Part shown: positions 62,991 through 64,000 of the stretch, in pieces
How the letters are laid out: each line of letters begins with the position of its first letter
How positions within the stretch are numbered: the first letter of the stretch is position 1
NCBI RefSeq assembly: GCF_002443255.2
Contig: NW_019211455.1
Location: 53,592,801 to 53,656,800 of the forward strand
Length of the DNA: 64,000 bases
From: Varroa destructor
Lineage: Eukaryota; Arthropoda; Arachnida; Mesostigmata; Varroidae
Direction of reading: 5' to 3'
The notes under the pieces: generated by a model
Told to the model about the DNA's origin: nothing
The model's input: the letters and a program-made list of their open reading frames with translations, nothing else
Database searches by the model: none
Made by a program: the position numbers and the translations under genes

Positions 62991-64000
62991 CCCCGATGAT
63001 AAAAAGCGACCCTCAGATCATCGTACCATAGCGGCTGCAGTAAGGTAGGCACAAACCGGTCGCTTGGCCCACGTCCGAAGCCACGTAAACAACAGACTTT
63101 AGCGGATTTGCCTCGGAGAGGCAAGTCCGACTGGTTCTAACGTATGGTTATATCGGCATCGATACCGTGCGCGGATCTCCCCCGTGTCGGCGGTCGCTGC
63201 CATAACGAAACATGGCCGTCTCAGACCGCTACAAACACCGCCACTATTGCTGTTTGCCGCCAGGGTCTTCACTATCGGTTATCTGTTGCAACGGACACTA
63301 AACGCAGTGCTCCGGCGAAGTTCCGTGTTGGTTTTACTGCACCCTGGCTCCCTTCTCCAAACAATTTTGACGCTGGGCTGCTCTGGCGGGCAGACGCAAG
63401 CGAGCGATTACGATGACAGCGAAAAAAAAATGAAAGAAACAAGTGTTTGGCGCTTCGAATGGCGTCGCGAGCGGCGACACACCGGTGGACGCTGAGTGGC
63501 GTTTGCCTGCTGCAGTTGGGAAAGGTGCTTGTCACCTCATACGCCCCACCTTCTTCTACGTCTTGCTGGGCCACTGTTGTTCCATTGGCAAAGGTTTCGC
63601 TTGCTCAGTTTGGCGGCCATTTCGTCTTCGACCGACGATCGCTTCGTTTTCTTCTGCGACGCTTCTCCGCCACCTCTTTGTTGCCGGTCGATAGCACAGC
63701 AGCTAGCCACACCGTCAACAAGTCAGTCAGTGGCGGAGCGTACGCGTGAGCCAGCAAACATCAACGAGCAGCATAGTTCAAGGACAGATAACTTCCTGCT
63801 GCTGCTGCCGCCACCGCTGCTGCTACTTCAACCCTTTCGACTAGCTACAGCTAGAAACCGGAGGCAAGCAACGAGCCGGCCTTGTAAGCGGGCGACCGAG
63901 CGATGCTGCCGGTCTCTCCGACACGGGCGGTAGTCGCGCCATCAGCGGCTAGAATACGAGCAGCATCCTCAGCCGCAGGCGCTCCGGTGGTGTGGCGCTC
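62991..64000. other. GC-rich right edge, possibly the 5' region of a neighbouring gene
   Basis: Clearly more GC-rich, with CTG/CCG triplets at about 63798-63832. Frames are open to the window edge on both strands: + from an ATG at 63903, and - with no stop in the last 140 or so bases. Both being open at once is what GC-richness alone gives, so no gene is called. Confidence 0.3.

Noticed and set aside
63144..63933. Overlapping 90-145 codon frames on both strands near the right edge
   Set aside because: High G+C keeps all frames open; sequences are low-complexity and none resembles a known protein.

Overview
This is eukaryotic, almost certainly animal, nuclear DNA: a gene-poor 64 kb stretch, AT-leaning by eye, full of microsatellites (TA, GA, CA, GTC, GTTC) and mononucleotide runs, with one 100-N assembly gap. 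The only secure gene is an intact Tis11/ZFP36 (tristetraprolin) family gene on the + strand at 31278-32774. Its polyglutamine- and His/Ser-rich protein looks like an arthropod member of the family. A mite or tick is my guess, not something the sequence proves.

Layout. 1-29.7 kb has no recognisable gene; it holds simple repeats, a few short perfect inverted repeats and many short chance reading frames. About 29.9-30.25 kb is a GC-rich island with two CTCF-like 10-mers. 30948-31277 contains no ATG at all and runs straight into the Tis11 start, so it is probably the 5' leader. 31278-32774 is the uninterrupted coding region. 32775 to about 33560 is the likely 3' UTR, with scattered ATTTA pentamers and a consensus AATAAA. 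Right there lies a diverged direct duplication of about 190 bp, in which only the first copy keeps the AATAAA. 34-63 kb is again repeat-rich and without a gene I can support; a TA-flanked gap lies at 39942-40041. The last kilobase is GC-rich and may be the edge of another gene, but nothing in it is recognisable.

Biology. The encoded protein should bind AU-rich elements in mRNA 3' UTRs through two CCCH zinc fingers and recruit the CCR4-NOT deadenylase through its C-terminal RLPIFNKL motif. A textbook mode-1 14-3-3 motif (RSLSEP) precedes the fingers, in the place of the Akt/14-3-3 site of vertebrate ZFP36L1. AU pentamers in its own 3' flank would allow autoregulation. I found no tRNA, rRNA, CRISPR array, intact transposon or novel multi-gene system.
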